This document shows, one piece after another, positions 48,867-48,924 of a stretch of 48,924 nucleotides of DNA. The stretch is from Perkinsus chesapeaki (lineage: Eukaryota; Perkinsozoa; Perkinsida; Perkinsidae). The stretch lies in assembly GCA_013115145.1 (NCBI GenBank), contig JAAPAO010000237.1:1-48924 (forward strand), written 5' to 3'. Position numbers and translations under genes: made by a program. A model generated the notes under the pieces. The model ran no database searches. It saw only the letters and a program-made list of their open reading frames with translations, and had not been told where the DNA came from. The first letter of the stretch is position 1. Each line of letters starts with the position of its first letter.

Positions 48867-48924
48867 AGTCCCCATGGTCGCGGCCCGGCCTTTGAGGCGC
48901 TAGGGGCCGCCAAACTTGGACTGA

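Overview
The window looks like nuclear DNA of a protist. Every gene I could reconstruct is split by short GT-AG introns (mostly about 40-70 bp), the two intact tRNA genes are nuclear in type, and there are no operons or ribosome-binding sites. Gene content (a PKA catalytic subunit, an ankyrin-C2 protein, BTB-BACK-SPRY, PB1 plus UBA-like repeats, and a giant secreted PA14/filamin/fibronectin III protein) fits an alveolate, and a Perkinsus-like perkinsozoan is my best guess. That assignment is inference: no database search was possible. All gene models were spliced by eye from reading frame, splice signal and protein family fit.

Layout. Positions 687-39078 carry three genes, all on the minus strand. 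These are a complete PKA-type kinase of 8 exons (687-2132), an ankyrin-repeat/C2 gene (about 2730-7622), and one enormous gene (about 8060-39078). The giant gene starts with a signal peptide at 39078 and encodes roughly 9,000 residues. Its order is: FN3, filamin-like, PA14, filamin-like, PA14, filamin-like, PA14, a long FN3 array, fifteen copies of a different repeat of about 105-115 residues, then a second long FN3 array. It looks like a very large extracellular or cell-surface fibre, perhaps carbohydrate- or adhesion-related through its PA14 modules.

From 39494 rightward the genes are on the plus strand. First come two adjacent secreted-protein genes (39494-40326 and 40842-42308) that share intron positions and phases and are diverged tandem duplicates. 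Then follow a BTB-BACK-SPRY gene (42769-45071) with apparent frame breaks, a doubtful small gene (45239-45621), and an intronless PB1 plus triple UBA-like gene (45742-46857). The right end holds a small two-exon gene (47718-48106), an intact tRNA-Phe, an intact tRNA-His and a decayed tRNA-Phe copy, all three tRNA loci on the minus strand.

The giant gene and the first secreted-protein gene are divergent and share a 415-bp intergenic region with a perfect 8-bp inverted repeat. The most notable items are the fifteen-copy repeat inside the giant protein, the tandem secreted paralogues, and the p62/NBR1-like PB1-UBA layout.
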